The notes under the pieces were generated by a model. It searched no databases, was not told where the DNA came from, and worked only from the letters and a program-made list of their open reading frames with translations. DNA of 32,549 nt from CAZFDE01 sp964517795 (GTDB lineage: Bacteria; Planctomycetota; Phycisphaerae; Sedimentisphaerales; Anaerobacaceae). The DNA lies in contig CAZFDE010000029.1 of NCBI GenBank assembly GCA_964517795.1, forward strand, positions 1-32,549, read 5' to 3'. This document shows positions 16,953 to 24,860 of this stretch, one piece after another (within the stretch, counting starts at the first letter, position 1; each line of letters starts with the position of its first letter). A program made the translations under genes and the position numbers.

Positions 16953-18896
16953 TTATTTCGATAAAATCATTTTTCGATACCGCGGCCGCAGCCCTGTTTT
17001 GGCCTCATACGTTTCGATCAGTTTTTTAAATTCTTCCGAATCGGTATCGGTAAACAGTCTGTTATCTTCGATTTTGATCGTTTCCTTTTTATCGACTTTA
17101 TTGAACCGCACAAGTTTCTCTTCGCCGGCCAGGCCGAAAAAATTGCCGGTAATCGTATTATCATGTGTTTCGGGGTTAAAGTGCATGATCTCTTCGTTGA
17201 TATTGTAAACCAGATTTTCCGTCACCAAAACACCTCCGCCGCCCTTGTCCCATCGCAGGCCGTTATTCGGTGCCCGCGCTTTGGTACCCACCACATCATA
17301 AACCAGGTTGCCCCGGATGGTGGTTCCTTCCTGCGTGCCGAGAATATAAATACCCGCCCCATCGGAAAGGACAATCATCACGTTATGAATATGATTGTTT
17401 TCGATCCTATTATGATAACACGGCGTCCGCGCAGTCCCCCACATCCAGCCAACCGATACGCCGGTATAGGGCAGATCGCGAATCAGGTTATGGGCGATCG
17501 TATTGTGGTGCGACAACCCCACCCAGATACCCACCGAGCCGAAATAGATCTGCCCGCACGTTTCAATCAGATTATTACTGATCGTATTATGCGAAGCGGC
17601 CTGCTCAGGATTCGCCTTCCACCAGACTTGGTTGTTGGTATTGCGTTTGCGGCTGCCCTCACCGACCATAATGCCCGTCCCGGCGATATCATAGATCCGA
17701 TTGCCAACAATCCGATTTTGTGTACAACTGCGGGCAAACGAAACTCCGGCTTTGCCCAGCTTGGTCAGCGTGCATTCTTCGAGTGAAGAATTTTTCGTCA
17801 TCTCGAAATCCAGCGCCGCGGGCATGCGATGCCAGACAACGCCTTTACATTCATTGCCTTGTTCATCCAAAATAACACCGCATTCACCATGAAAACCGGC
17901 CTGCATCTCCAAAAAATGCCGATCCTTGGGAACCCATCGGCAATACTGAAATGTTAGCCCTTTAAAGTGGAGATTCTCAATAAACTGATCCTCCTGAGGC
18001 GGCACTTTCACAGATAATAACTGCTCGGCCGCCGGCACCACGAATTCGGCCGTCTCAATCGATTCATCCGATAACGGAACATAATATAAGGTCGAGGACG
18101 GCTCATCAAAAAACCACTCGCCCGGCTGATCCAAAAATGTGACCGAATTTTCAAGATAATACGGCTCATCCGGCAGACGGCCGATGCACGACCACCATGT
18201 ATTAAAACCGATATCTTTTTGGGTCGTCACAATGTTATTTTCAAGATCGATTTCTCTGATCGGCGACCTCCCGATGTTCCAGTCATGCAGAAAGATCAAC
18301 TCTACATTGCGGTAATCGTCCGGCTTGGGGATATCATTATTTTTGAATTGGAATGAATCGGTTTGATTGACCGCCTCACCGGCCCGAAAATACCCGGTAT
18401 TGGGATGCCGGGCCCGCTGCAGCCGCCGGCCATTGAGGAACAATTCCCACATATACGGAACATCATCGCCGACTTTCGCCTGCCAGATACCGTCGGCATT
18501 GACTCGCCAGCCATCGATCACTTTGCCGCCGTCGATGATGACCTTTTCGCGTTTATAGCTCAGATACGTAATACCGAACTGCTCGGTCCCCGAATCGGCC
18601 AGGGTAAATTCGATCGGCTCGGTGACGCGATATATCCCTTCGCGAATATAAACCGTCATATCCCGCGCCAGGCCCTCCTTAACATATTTTCTAATTTCAT
18701 CCCGCGCCCGTTGGATGGTGGCAAACGGGCGTTCGAACGTGCCGGGATTATCATCACGGCCATCCGTTGCCACAAAAAACGCAGAACGATCTTGATCGAT
18801 TTGACTGATCGATGCACAACCCGAACAACACAAAAGTAAAGAAATCAAAACAATAACAACACTTCTATAGACGACTTTCACCATTTTAGTATTCAT
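16953..18896 (-). CDS. Right-handed beta-helix lipoprotein, GH141/GH120-like
   Basis: The protein has 647 residues, with a lipoprotein signal and lipid attachment at Cys27 (CCSGC). FFVATDGRDDNPGTFERPFA starts the right-handed parallel beta-helix type that opens many GH141 and GH120 enzymes. The helix rungs contain recurrent Asn-rich turns (HNTIAHNLI, NRIENNHIHNV). The SDGAGIYILG rung keeps an Asp shared with the homologue at 20865-23504, a possible active-site position. An activity on fucosidic, xylosidic or arabinosidic bonds is inference from fold similarity. The ATG at 18896 overlaps the end of the GH127 gene by 11 bp, and AAAGGA lies within that gene's last codons, which suggests coupled translation. 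Confidence 0.8.
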   Translation of the reverse strand: MNTKMVKVVYRSVVIVLISLLLCCSGCASISQIDQDRSAFFVATDGRDDNPGTFERPFATIQRARDEIRKYVKEGLARDMTVYIREGIYRVTEPIEFTLADSGTEQFGITYLSYKREKVIIDGGKVIDGWRVNADGIWQAKVGDDVPYMWELFLNGRRLQRARHPNTGYFRAGEAVNQTDSFQFKNNDIPKPDDYRNVELIFLHDWNIGRSPIREIDLENNIVTTQKDIGFNTWWSCIGRLPDEPYYLENSVTFLDQPGEWFFDEPSSTLYYVPLSDESIETAEFVVPAAEQLLSVKVPPQEDQFIENLHFKGLTFQYCRWVPKDRHFLEMQAGFHGECGVILDEQGNECKGVVWHRMPAALDFEMTKNSSLEECTLTKLGKAGVSFARSCTQNRIVGNRIYDIAGTGIMVGEGSRKRNTNNQVWWKANPEQAASHNTISNNLIETCGQIYFGSVGIWVGLSHHNTIAHNLIRDLPYTGVSVGWMWGTARTPCYHNRIENNHIHNVMIVLSDGAGIYILGTQEGTTIRGNLVYDVVGTKARAPNNGLRWDKGGGGVLVTENLVYNINEEIMHFNPETHDNTITGNFFGLAGEEKLVRFNKVDKKETIKIEDNRLFTDTDSEEFKKLIETYEAKTGLRPRYRKMILSK

Positions 18897-20865
18897 TTTT
18901 TCCTTTCTCTGGTTTCCGTTTCACCTGTGGGGCTTGCACAGTCGGATATATCAATCCATCATTTGTTACATTTGCATTCAAGGAGTTCTCGAGAACAAAA
19001 TAAGTCACCTGTCCGCAAGGATCGGGAAATTCCTTCATTGTGAGCCGCACATCCGGCTCCCAATCCAACGGAATCATCGTACTCCATGCTTTCATCTGGA
19101 CCGCCAGGCCGCCAGGCCGCAACGATTCGTCTTTTTGGGGTTGCCCTATTGTCGATGTATCTAAAATTAAATTTCGCTGATAATCGAAATCCTGCATTCT
19201 TTCCCCTCCTGGCGGCGTATCGAGAAATTCCAGGTTTGCCGGATTCAAACAAAATACTACAGGTCCGCGCATTAGCGCGGCACGTCCAGCCTGCACCATA
19301 CGTCCTTTGACAAACCGCCATGACATCGGCATACGCAATTGGACCGTATCACCCTTGCGCCAAGTTCGCTGGATCGGATAAAACTGCCCCCCTTGAACAT
19401 GATACACTTGTCCTTTATTGACACGGACTTCAGCCTGTAAACACCATCGCGGAATCCGCAAAGACAAGGTAAATTCAACAGGCTGCGAAAGGTTTATTGT
19501 CATGTCCACTTTTCCAGACGAAGGATAATCGGTGTCCTGAACCAATTCGATTGGGGTCTGTGCGTATTCGAATTTCACCGTCGATCGTTCATACATATTG
19601 ATCAGTAAACCGTCCTGATCACGATAATACACCACTTCCGGCAATTCGCTGATCATTCGGCGGAAATTATTAGGACAACAATACGTGTCCGCCATAAAAA
19701 CGGTGCGGGGGCCCGTAAACGGAATATGATAATAGAGCTTGCGGCCGCCGGGATCCTGGGCAGCGAATAAGCCATTATAGATCGCCCGTTCCATAACATC
19801 ACCGTAAAACGAATCCCGCTGAGCCTGCATCAACAGATGCATAAAACGGATCAGGTAACACGTTGCACATGTTTCAGAGTATTTTTCACCTTTCTGGCGA
19901 TAATTCCATCCTTCACCGTACGGCCCGGAACCGGTACAGGTCCCCGGCAGATGCATACCGCCAAGATTGAAAAGACTTTTCAGACTGACACGCCAGTGAT
20001 CGGAATATGCCGACGGATCCGATATATGCTTCATCAGCCCGGCTTGCGCACAGGAAAATTCCAGATCGCTGTAAACGTGGACAATCGGTCTGGAATCCGA
20101 GCTATCCAGCATCAATGATTGATGGGGTTCATCCATTATACATCCCACATGACGCAGCCAATCCAGACAGCGTTCGTCGCCGGTCATTGTGTATAGCCGC
20201 ACCAGTGCCGTTGGAAATCCTACCTGGTGAATCCCCAATTTGCTCTGGGCAGCGTTATTAATAATCCATTGAGTCAGTTTGCGGGCGGCTTGCATCGAAT
20301 CTGCATCCTGAAAATAATGAGCATTGGACAGCAACGCGTGGATTATATAGCTTGCTTCATGAAGGACCCACAGCTTTTCCATTCGCTCTTGCCCGTCGCA
20401 CCAGCCAATAAAACCATCTGCATCCTGACTGGCAATTAATAAACCAAAATACTCATCCTTTAGGCACGTCAGCCGATCGTCACCGGTATAGGCCGCTAAA
20501 CGAGTTACCGCATCCAAATGCTTTCCCAAACCGATATAACCGCCATAAAGTTGATCACTGTAAATCCGTTTGCCTTGTACTTTAAGAAAAGGCTTGAGGA
20601 ATTTTTTCCGAAATACACCCTCATCTTCCAGCGCGAAAATATTTTTCTCGATCGTCAGATCGATTCGTCGGCCCAATTCACCGTTTAACTGCACAGCCCG
20701 AATCGGGATCAGCATCAACGGATTATCTGATCTATCCGTGGTTACGGCCTTTGCCCAAGAACTATTTTTAGGTTGATCGATTGTTGAACATCCCGACAAA
20801 GCGCTTATTATGATAAACAAGAAAAAAAAGAAGCCGAGATAAATAATCATTTTTAAATATGACAT
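18886..20865 (-). CDS. GH127/DUF1680-type beta-L-arabinofuranosidase-like lipoprotein
   Basis: The protein has 659 residues, with a hydrophobic signal ending in lipobox Cys26 (SALSGC). The alpha/alpha-barrel of the GH127/GH146 group is recognisable from GGYIGLGKHLDA onward. The zinc-thiolate centre known from the bifidobacterial enzyme HypBA1 is intact: GEGW with E318 as candidate acid/base, ETC with E331 and C333, and YCCPNN with C396/C397, one of which is the nucleophilic Cys. A beta-sandwich follows (about 430-620). Predicted role: release of beta-L-arabinofuranose or a related sugar outside the cytoplasm. The start codon overlaps the upstream gene's stop as TAATG (20865), with AAAGGAG upstream. 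It sits between two beta-helix homologues. Confidence 0.9.
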   Translation of the reverse strand: MSYLKMIIYLGFFFFLFIIISALSGCSTIDQPKNSSWAKAVTTDRSDNPLMLIPIRAVQLNGELGRRIDLTIEKNIFALEDEGVFRKKFLKPFLKVQGKRIYSDQLYGGYIGLGKHLDAVTRLAAYTGDDRLTCLKDEYFGLLIASQDADGFIGWCDGQERMEKLWVLHEASYIIHALLSNAHYFQDADSMQAARKLTQWIINNAAQSKLGIHQVGFPTALVRLYTMTGDERCLDWLRHVGCIMDEPHQSLMLDSSDSRPIVHVYSDLEFSCAQAGLMKHISDPSAYSDHWRVSLKSLFNLGGMHLPGTCTGSGPYGEGWNYRQKGEKYSETCATCYLIRFMHLLMQAQRDSFYGDVMERAIYNGLFAAQDPGGRKLYYHIPFTGPRTVFMADTYCCPNNFRRMISELPEVVYYRDQDGLLINMYERSTVKFEYAQTPIELVQDTDYPSSGKVDMTINLSQPVEFTLSLRIPRWCLQAEVRVNKGQVYHVQGGQFYPIQRTWRKGDTVQLRMPMSWRFVKGRMVQAGRAALMRGPVVFCLNPANLEFLDTPPGGERMQDFDYQRNLILDTSTIGQPQKDESLRPGGLAVQMKAWSTMIPLDWEPDVRLTMKEFPDPCGQVTYFVLENSLNANVTNDGLIYPTVQAPQVKRKPEKGKNEY

Positions 20866-23504
20866 TAATGTCCACTCCTTTTTTCGATCTTTGAATTCAA
20901 TCCGCTGATTTCAAGCACCTTCATCCGGTAAAACGGTTCGATCCCCGCCTGGGCCGCCAATGCCCATGGGAATCTCACATCGGTCGGCGAAACACCAAAA
21001 TAATTATCCTTGAACGTCTGACTTTCCTTCTTCGAGGAATTAAACCGAATCGGCTCGGCGGAGGTATCGAAAATGATATTTCGGTCCACCAGAAAACCCG
21101 TCGATCCCTCATCGAAAAATATGCCGTTGTTATGAGAGCCGATGGCCGCCGCGGATCGCCGTACACCATGAAGCAAATTCCCTACCAGTTCGCTGTCCGG
21201 CTGAAAACCCAGCGTATAAATCGCCCCGCCGTCGCCCAATTCCTTCATCGCATCATAGACATGATTGAACGCCACCCGGCATTCTTTCTGGCTGGTCGGG
21301 CTGTCGTCCCAGCGAAAGCCCACCGAAATCCCCGTATAAGGCATATCGCTGACAACATTATGCGTGATCGTGCTTTTCTGCGTGAAGGCGTTCCATATCC
21401 CGACCGCCCCAAAGCAGATGCGGCCGCACCCGTGCACATAATTATTCGAAAATTCGTTCTCGATCGGCACATAATTCGGATCCTTCCAGTCGTTCTCGAA
21501 CCATCTTCGCGGCGGGCGGTCTTCCGTTCGCCACCAGCCCGACATAATCCCATTCGCCCCGACATCATACACCTCGCAGCCGATGATCCGGTTGCGATGC
21601 GTTTGCGCCGCGAATCCCACCCCGCTGGAACCGATATGCGCAAAGCGGCACATCTCGAGCGTACAATCCTCCGCAAACGCCAGCTTCACCGCCAGCGGCA
21701 CCGCGTATGTCGGATCGATCTTATACCGCCGGCAGTAATGAGCCGCCTGCCCGCCCGAATACCCGAACGGCGGCAGGTGCCACCCGCTGTAGGCAAATTC
21801 AAGCCCCTTGAAATGCAGATTCCTGACTGTCTTGTCCTCATCACCTTCGATCTGCAAAAGCTGCATCGCTACCGGCGCCACAAAATACCGCTCGTTGGGA
21901 TTCTCGTTCGGCTCGGCCTTGTAATGCAGCACCCCCGCCGTCTTATCAAGATACCACTCCCCCGGCTGATCGACAAATTCCAGAGCGTGTTCAAGATACG
22001 CCGGCATATTCGGCCCCGGCTGACACCACCACGGTGTGCCGTACCAGCCAAGCGTATCTTTGGTCCTCAGGCCGTTGGCATCGGTATCCGTCACGATCCC
22101 GCGGGCGATCGACCAGTGCTCCAGCACTACCAGTTCGGCATTCTGACCGTTCAGGTCCCCAACCGTCAGCGGCTCATGGAACGTAAATTTCGTATTCTTT
22201 TCTTCGATGTGTTTGAGGATCAGATATGAATCGTTTGGATACTTGGCCCGCGGCAAACGTTCATCGTCTGCGAAAAGCTGGCGAAACCACCATGTCCCCT
22301 CCTGCACCTGCGGCAGTTTCGTCACCCAGATATCGTTTTCGCCCTTCGTCCAGCCAGTGATCGCCCGGCCGCCGCTGATCAGGACCTTCTCGCCGGGCCA
22401 CTCGTGCCCCGGATACGCGGTAAACGTCACCGAATAATTCGCATCGCCGCCATGCTGCGGCCCGAAGACCGGCGGCTTATCAATGGCGTAAGTCCCGCCC
22501 CGAAGCGCCACTACGATATTGTGCTTGAGCCCCTTTTCCTTCAACTGGGCAACTTTCTCCTGTGCCGCTTGAATGGTCTTAAATGGTTTATCTTCACTGC
22601 CGGCGTTTTCATCGCTGCCGTGCGGGCTGACAAACAGCATCAACGGCTTGGGGCCGGGATGAACGATCAGCGTACCGTACTCGCGCAGCCAGTACTCGAT
22701 GTCCTGGCCGCCCGCCAGCCAGTTCTCATGATGGATATTAAACGGCGCATCCTTACTGGTCGCCTTCTCATCCAAATCCTGCACCGCCAGATTAAACCCC
22801 ATCTTCACAACGCCCATCTTCGGCGACCAGAATTCGCCCGGCCGCACCTCGATACACGGATCGGCCTTAACCATCCACTCGACCACAAACCCCGAATCAT
22901 CCTTCTTTTTGCAAACGACCGCTTTCATCGCCCCGCGTTTAATCCACGACTGGTACGTATCCCACGCCCGCTTGCTGCTCCGCGGCTCACCTTCCATCAG
23001 TCCGCCCTTGCCGACCCCGCCTAATCGCGATTTGGTAAAATTACAGACCATCTGCCAGCTCGTACCGTCCCCGACACAGACTGCTTCTTCGGTCAATGGC
23101 CACTGGTTCGTCGGATTCATCATGATCTCTAAACCATCGCCGAACCACGGAAATCCCTCCGGCGTTAACTCATGGGCCTTAAGAAAACCGTCCGGCAGCC
23201 ACCGCGTAGTCTCGATTCCGTAAAGCACATCATCAGTCACATCGAACGCGAAATAAAAATTCTCGCCATCGTGCTTGACCCACCACTTCAGCGACAAATC
23301 GCTATCGTCGGCCACCGGATTGAACCGCTCGAGCCACTTCTCATCGTTAAATTCAACCGCATCGTCGTATTCGCCTTTGCAGATCACCCCATCGACCTTC
23401 GGCGTCTTGCCGCGGTAGCAATGCACCTCCCGCGGAAATTGACCCGCACAGACAATCGAAGCCGTAATCAATAATAGCATGAAATGTAATTGGGATGCCT
23501 TCAT
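20865..23504 (-). CDS. CBM9-like domain plus right-handed beta-helix (GH141-like), first gene of operon
   Basis: A secreted protein of 879 residues. The signal peptide is MKASQLHFMLLLITASIVCA. Residues of about 25-285 resemble a family-9 carbohydrate-binding (DOMON-like) module (PKVDGVICKGEYDDAV near its front, WFGDGLEIMMNP inside). From about 290 (LFVSPHGSDENAGSEDKPF) the chain is a right-handed parallel beta-helix homologous to the protein at 16953-18896, sharing PYTGxSVG and the LGDGGAIYTLG rung with its Asp. Predicted to bind and cleave a plant or algal polysaccharide; the exact CAZy family needs a search. The start is ATG 23504, preceded by AAAGGT; an upstream in-frame ATG at 23525 has no such site. 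It is the promoter-proximal gene, next to the candidate operator. Confidence 0.82.
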   Translation of the reverse strand: MKASQLHFMLLLITASIVCAGQFPREVHCYRGKTPKVDGVICKGEYDDAVEFNDEKWLERFNPVADDSDLSLKWWVKHDGENFYFAFDVTDDVLYGIETTRWLPDGFLKAHELTPEGFPWFGDGLEIMMNPTNQWPLTEEAVCVGDGTSWQMVCNFTKSRLGGVGKGGLMEGEPRSSKRAWDTYQSWIKRGAMKAVVCKKKDDSGFVVEWMVKADPCIEVRPGEFWSPKMGVVKMGFNLAVQDLDEKATSKDAPFNIHHENWLAGGQDIEYWLREYGTLIVHPGPKPLMLFVSPHGSDENAGSEDKPFKTIQAAQEKVAQLKEKGLKHNIVVALRGGTYAIDKPPVFGPQHGGDANYSVTFTAYPGHEWPGEKVLISGGRAITGWTKGENDIWVTKLPQVQEGTWWFRQLFADDERLPRAKYPNDSYLILKHIEEKNTKFTFHEPLTVGDLNGQNAELVVLEHWSIARGIVTDTDANGLRTKDTLGWYGTPWWCQPGPNMPAYLEHALEFVDQPGEWYLDKTAGVLHYKAEPNENPNERYFVAPVAMQLLQIEGDEDKTVRNLHFKGLEFAYSGWHLPPFGYSGGQAAHYCRRYKIDPTYAVPLAVKLAFAEDCTLEMCRFAHIGSSGVGFAAQTHRNRIIGCEVYDVGANGIMSGWWRTEDRPPRRWFENDWKDPNYVPIENEFSNNYVHGCGRICFGAVGIWNAFTQKSTITHNVVSDMPYTGISVGFRWDDSPTSQKECRVAFNHVYDAMKELGDGGAIYTLGFQPDSELVGNLLHGVRRSAAAIGSHNNGIFFDEGSTGFLVDRNIIFDTSAEPIRFNSSKKESQTFKDNYFGVSPTDVRFPWALAAQAGIEPFYRMKVLEISGLNSKIEKRSGH

Positions 23505-23562
23505 GTTATGACCTTTCATTTGCATTACGAATCCTCAAAACGGTAAACACATTGAGCCCATC

Positions 23563-23590
23563 ATTTTAGGCAAAACACAAAAAAACACAA
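23563..23590 (-). promoter_or_regulatory. Promoter of the 19-kb glycan operon
   Basis: On the minus strand TTGTGT (23590-23585), 16 bp, then TAAAAT (23568-23563). The weak -35 abuts the candidate operator 23589-23626 exactly as in the GH31 promoter. This fits activation by an AraC-type protein bound just upstream. Confidence 0.55.
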
Positions 23591-23626
23591 TGCCATTTTG
23601 CGTATTATTTTGACCAATTTGCGCAA
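23589..23626. promoter_or_regulatory. Candidate XylR-type operator, copy 1
   Basis: A direct repeat of CCATTTTGCG (23593-23602) and CCAATTTGCG (23614-23623), 21 bp apart, about two helical turns. The whole 38-bp block is nearly identical to 27169-27205. It lies between the divergent promoters of the operon and of the regulator gene, so one bound protein could affect both. Confidence 0.75.
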
Positions 23627-23633
23627 TTACCTG

Positions 23634-23662
23634 TTGGCATTCCAAAACCCGGCGGCTATAAT
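23634..23662 (+). promoter_or_regulatory. Promoter of the XylR-type regulator gene
   Basis: TTGGCA (23634-23639), 17 bp, perfect TATAAT (23657-23662). Start of transcription is expected near 23669, about 33 nt before ATG 23702. The operator ends 8 bp upstream of the -35 box. Confidence 0.7.
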
Positions 23663-23701
23663 CCAATTCGTTATGTTTCAATCGCTACGGACGTTGTAAA
23701 A

Positions 23702-24844
23702 ATGCCGGATACACCCAAAGTCTTGCTGATCGTTGACTTGCTGTGGGAATATTCGCGCGGCTTTCTGCGCGGTATCGCCCGCTACGCGCATCTGCATGGG
23801 CCATGGATATTCTACAGCGAGCCGGAAAAAAAACGATCCCGCGTAACCGACCTGCATCGCAAACAGGCAACCGGCATGATCATCGCCATCGAAAAACCCC
23901 AGGACGAAATCCTTCGCCAAACACGCAAAATGCCAACCATCGTTACACTGGTCAGAGAACGGTATGAAGCGTTGCACCGGGTCATTCCGGATTCGACCGC
24001 GATCGGCGAGATGGCCGCCGGCCACTTTCTCGACCGCGGCTTTACCCATTTTGCCTACTGCGGCTATCACGATACATTCTGGTCCGTCGAACGCGGCGAG
24101 GCATTCGAAACCAAGCTCAAAAAACAAAACCATGATGTACACATGTTTTGGATCCGTCGAACGGACGCAACCTATTCCTCGAACCCGAAACTGCTCGACT
24201 GGCTAAGCGAACTGCCCAAACCCGTCGCAATCATGGCGACCAATGACCACATGGGCCGAAACCTCATCGACGCCTGCCGCATCGCCGAGCTGGATGTGCC
24301 CGAGCAAGTCGCGATCCTCGGCGTCGATAACGATCAACTGATCTGCGATCTCTCGCACCCGATGCTCTCGAGTATCGCCCTGGATACCGAAAACGCCGGC
24401 TACAAAGCCGCCGCCCTTCTCGATGCCCTCATGGCCGGCCAAAAGCCCCTGCCGCGAACCATCAAGGTCTCGCCGGTCTATATCATCACCCGCCAGTCCA
24501 CCGATATCCTTGCCGTCGAAGATGAACCGGTCGCGGCCGTGCTGAGATATATCCGCCGCAACGCGAAACGACCCATCTGTGTCGCCGATATCCTCTCGGA
24601 ATTGAAGCTGTCGCGCCGCGGGCTGGAGGTGCGATTCCGCCGCATCCTCGGCCGCAGTATCCACGACCAGATCCGCCGCGTCCGCACCGACCTGATCGCC
24701 CGAATGCTCGCCGACAGTACCGTGTCACTGACAAAAATCGCTGATGAATTGGGATTCCCCGATCCCGGCCACATGAACCGCTATTTCAAATCCCAAAAAG
24801 GCCAAAGCCTCATGCAATTCAGAAAAAAACACGGCCCCGCCTAA
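23702..24844 (+). CDS. XylR-type transcriptional regulator (LacI-like sensor plus AraC domain)
   Basis: A DNA-binding protein of 380 residues. Residues of about 5-265 are a periplasmic-binding-protein/LacI-like sugar sensor (SRGFLRGIARYA near the start, VAIMATNDHMGRNLIDACR and VAILGVDNDQL in the second lobe). Residues of about 277-378 are an AraC-family double helix-turn-helix domain (VADILSELKLSRRGLEVRF, then KIADELGFPDPGHMNRYFK). This domain order is that of E. coli XylR and of many planctomycete and Verrucomicrobia regulators; the effector may be xylose, another pentose or a locus-specific sugar. The gene is divergent from the 19-kb operon and convergent with the GH31 gene, with the two identical candidate operators on either side. 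No clear ribosome binding site precedes ATG 23702. Confidence 0.92.
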   Translation: MPDTPKVLLIVDLLWEYSRGFLRGIARYAHLHGPWIFYSEPEKKRSRVTDLHRKQATGMIIAIEKPQDEILRQTRKMPTIVTLVRERYEALHRVIPDSTAIGEMAAGHFLDRGFTHFAYCGYHDTFWSVERGEAFETKLKKQNHDVHMFWIRRTDATYSSNPKLLDWLSELPKPVAIMATNDHMGRNLIDACRIAELDVPEQVAILGVDNDQLICDLSHPMLSSIALDTENAGYKAAALLDALMAGQKPLPRTIKVSPVYIITRQSTDILAVEDEPVAAVLRYIRRNAKRPICVADILSELKLSRRGLEVRFRRILGRSIHDQIRRVRTDLIARMLADSTVSLTKIADELGFPDPGHMNRYFKSQKGQSLMQFRKKHGPA

Positions 24845-24860
24845 ATTTTCAGAAAAACAC

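Noticed and set aside
21132..22229. 365-codon plus-strand frame
   Set aside because: Antisense to the CBM9/beta-helix gene; Arg/Pro/His-rich composition typical of shadow frames.
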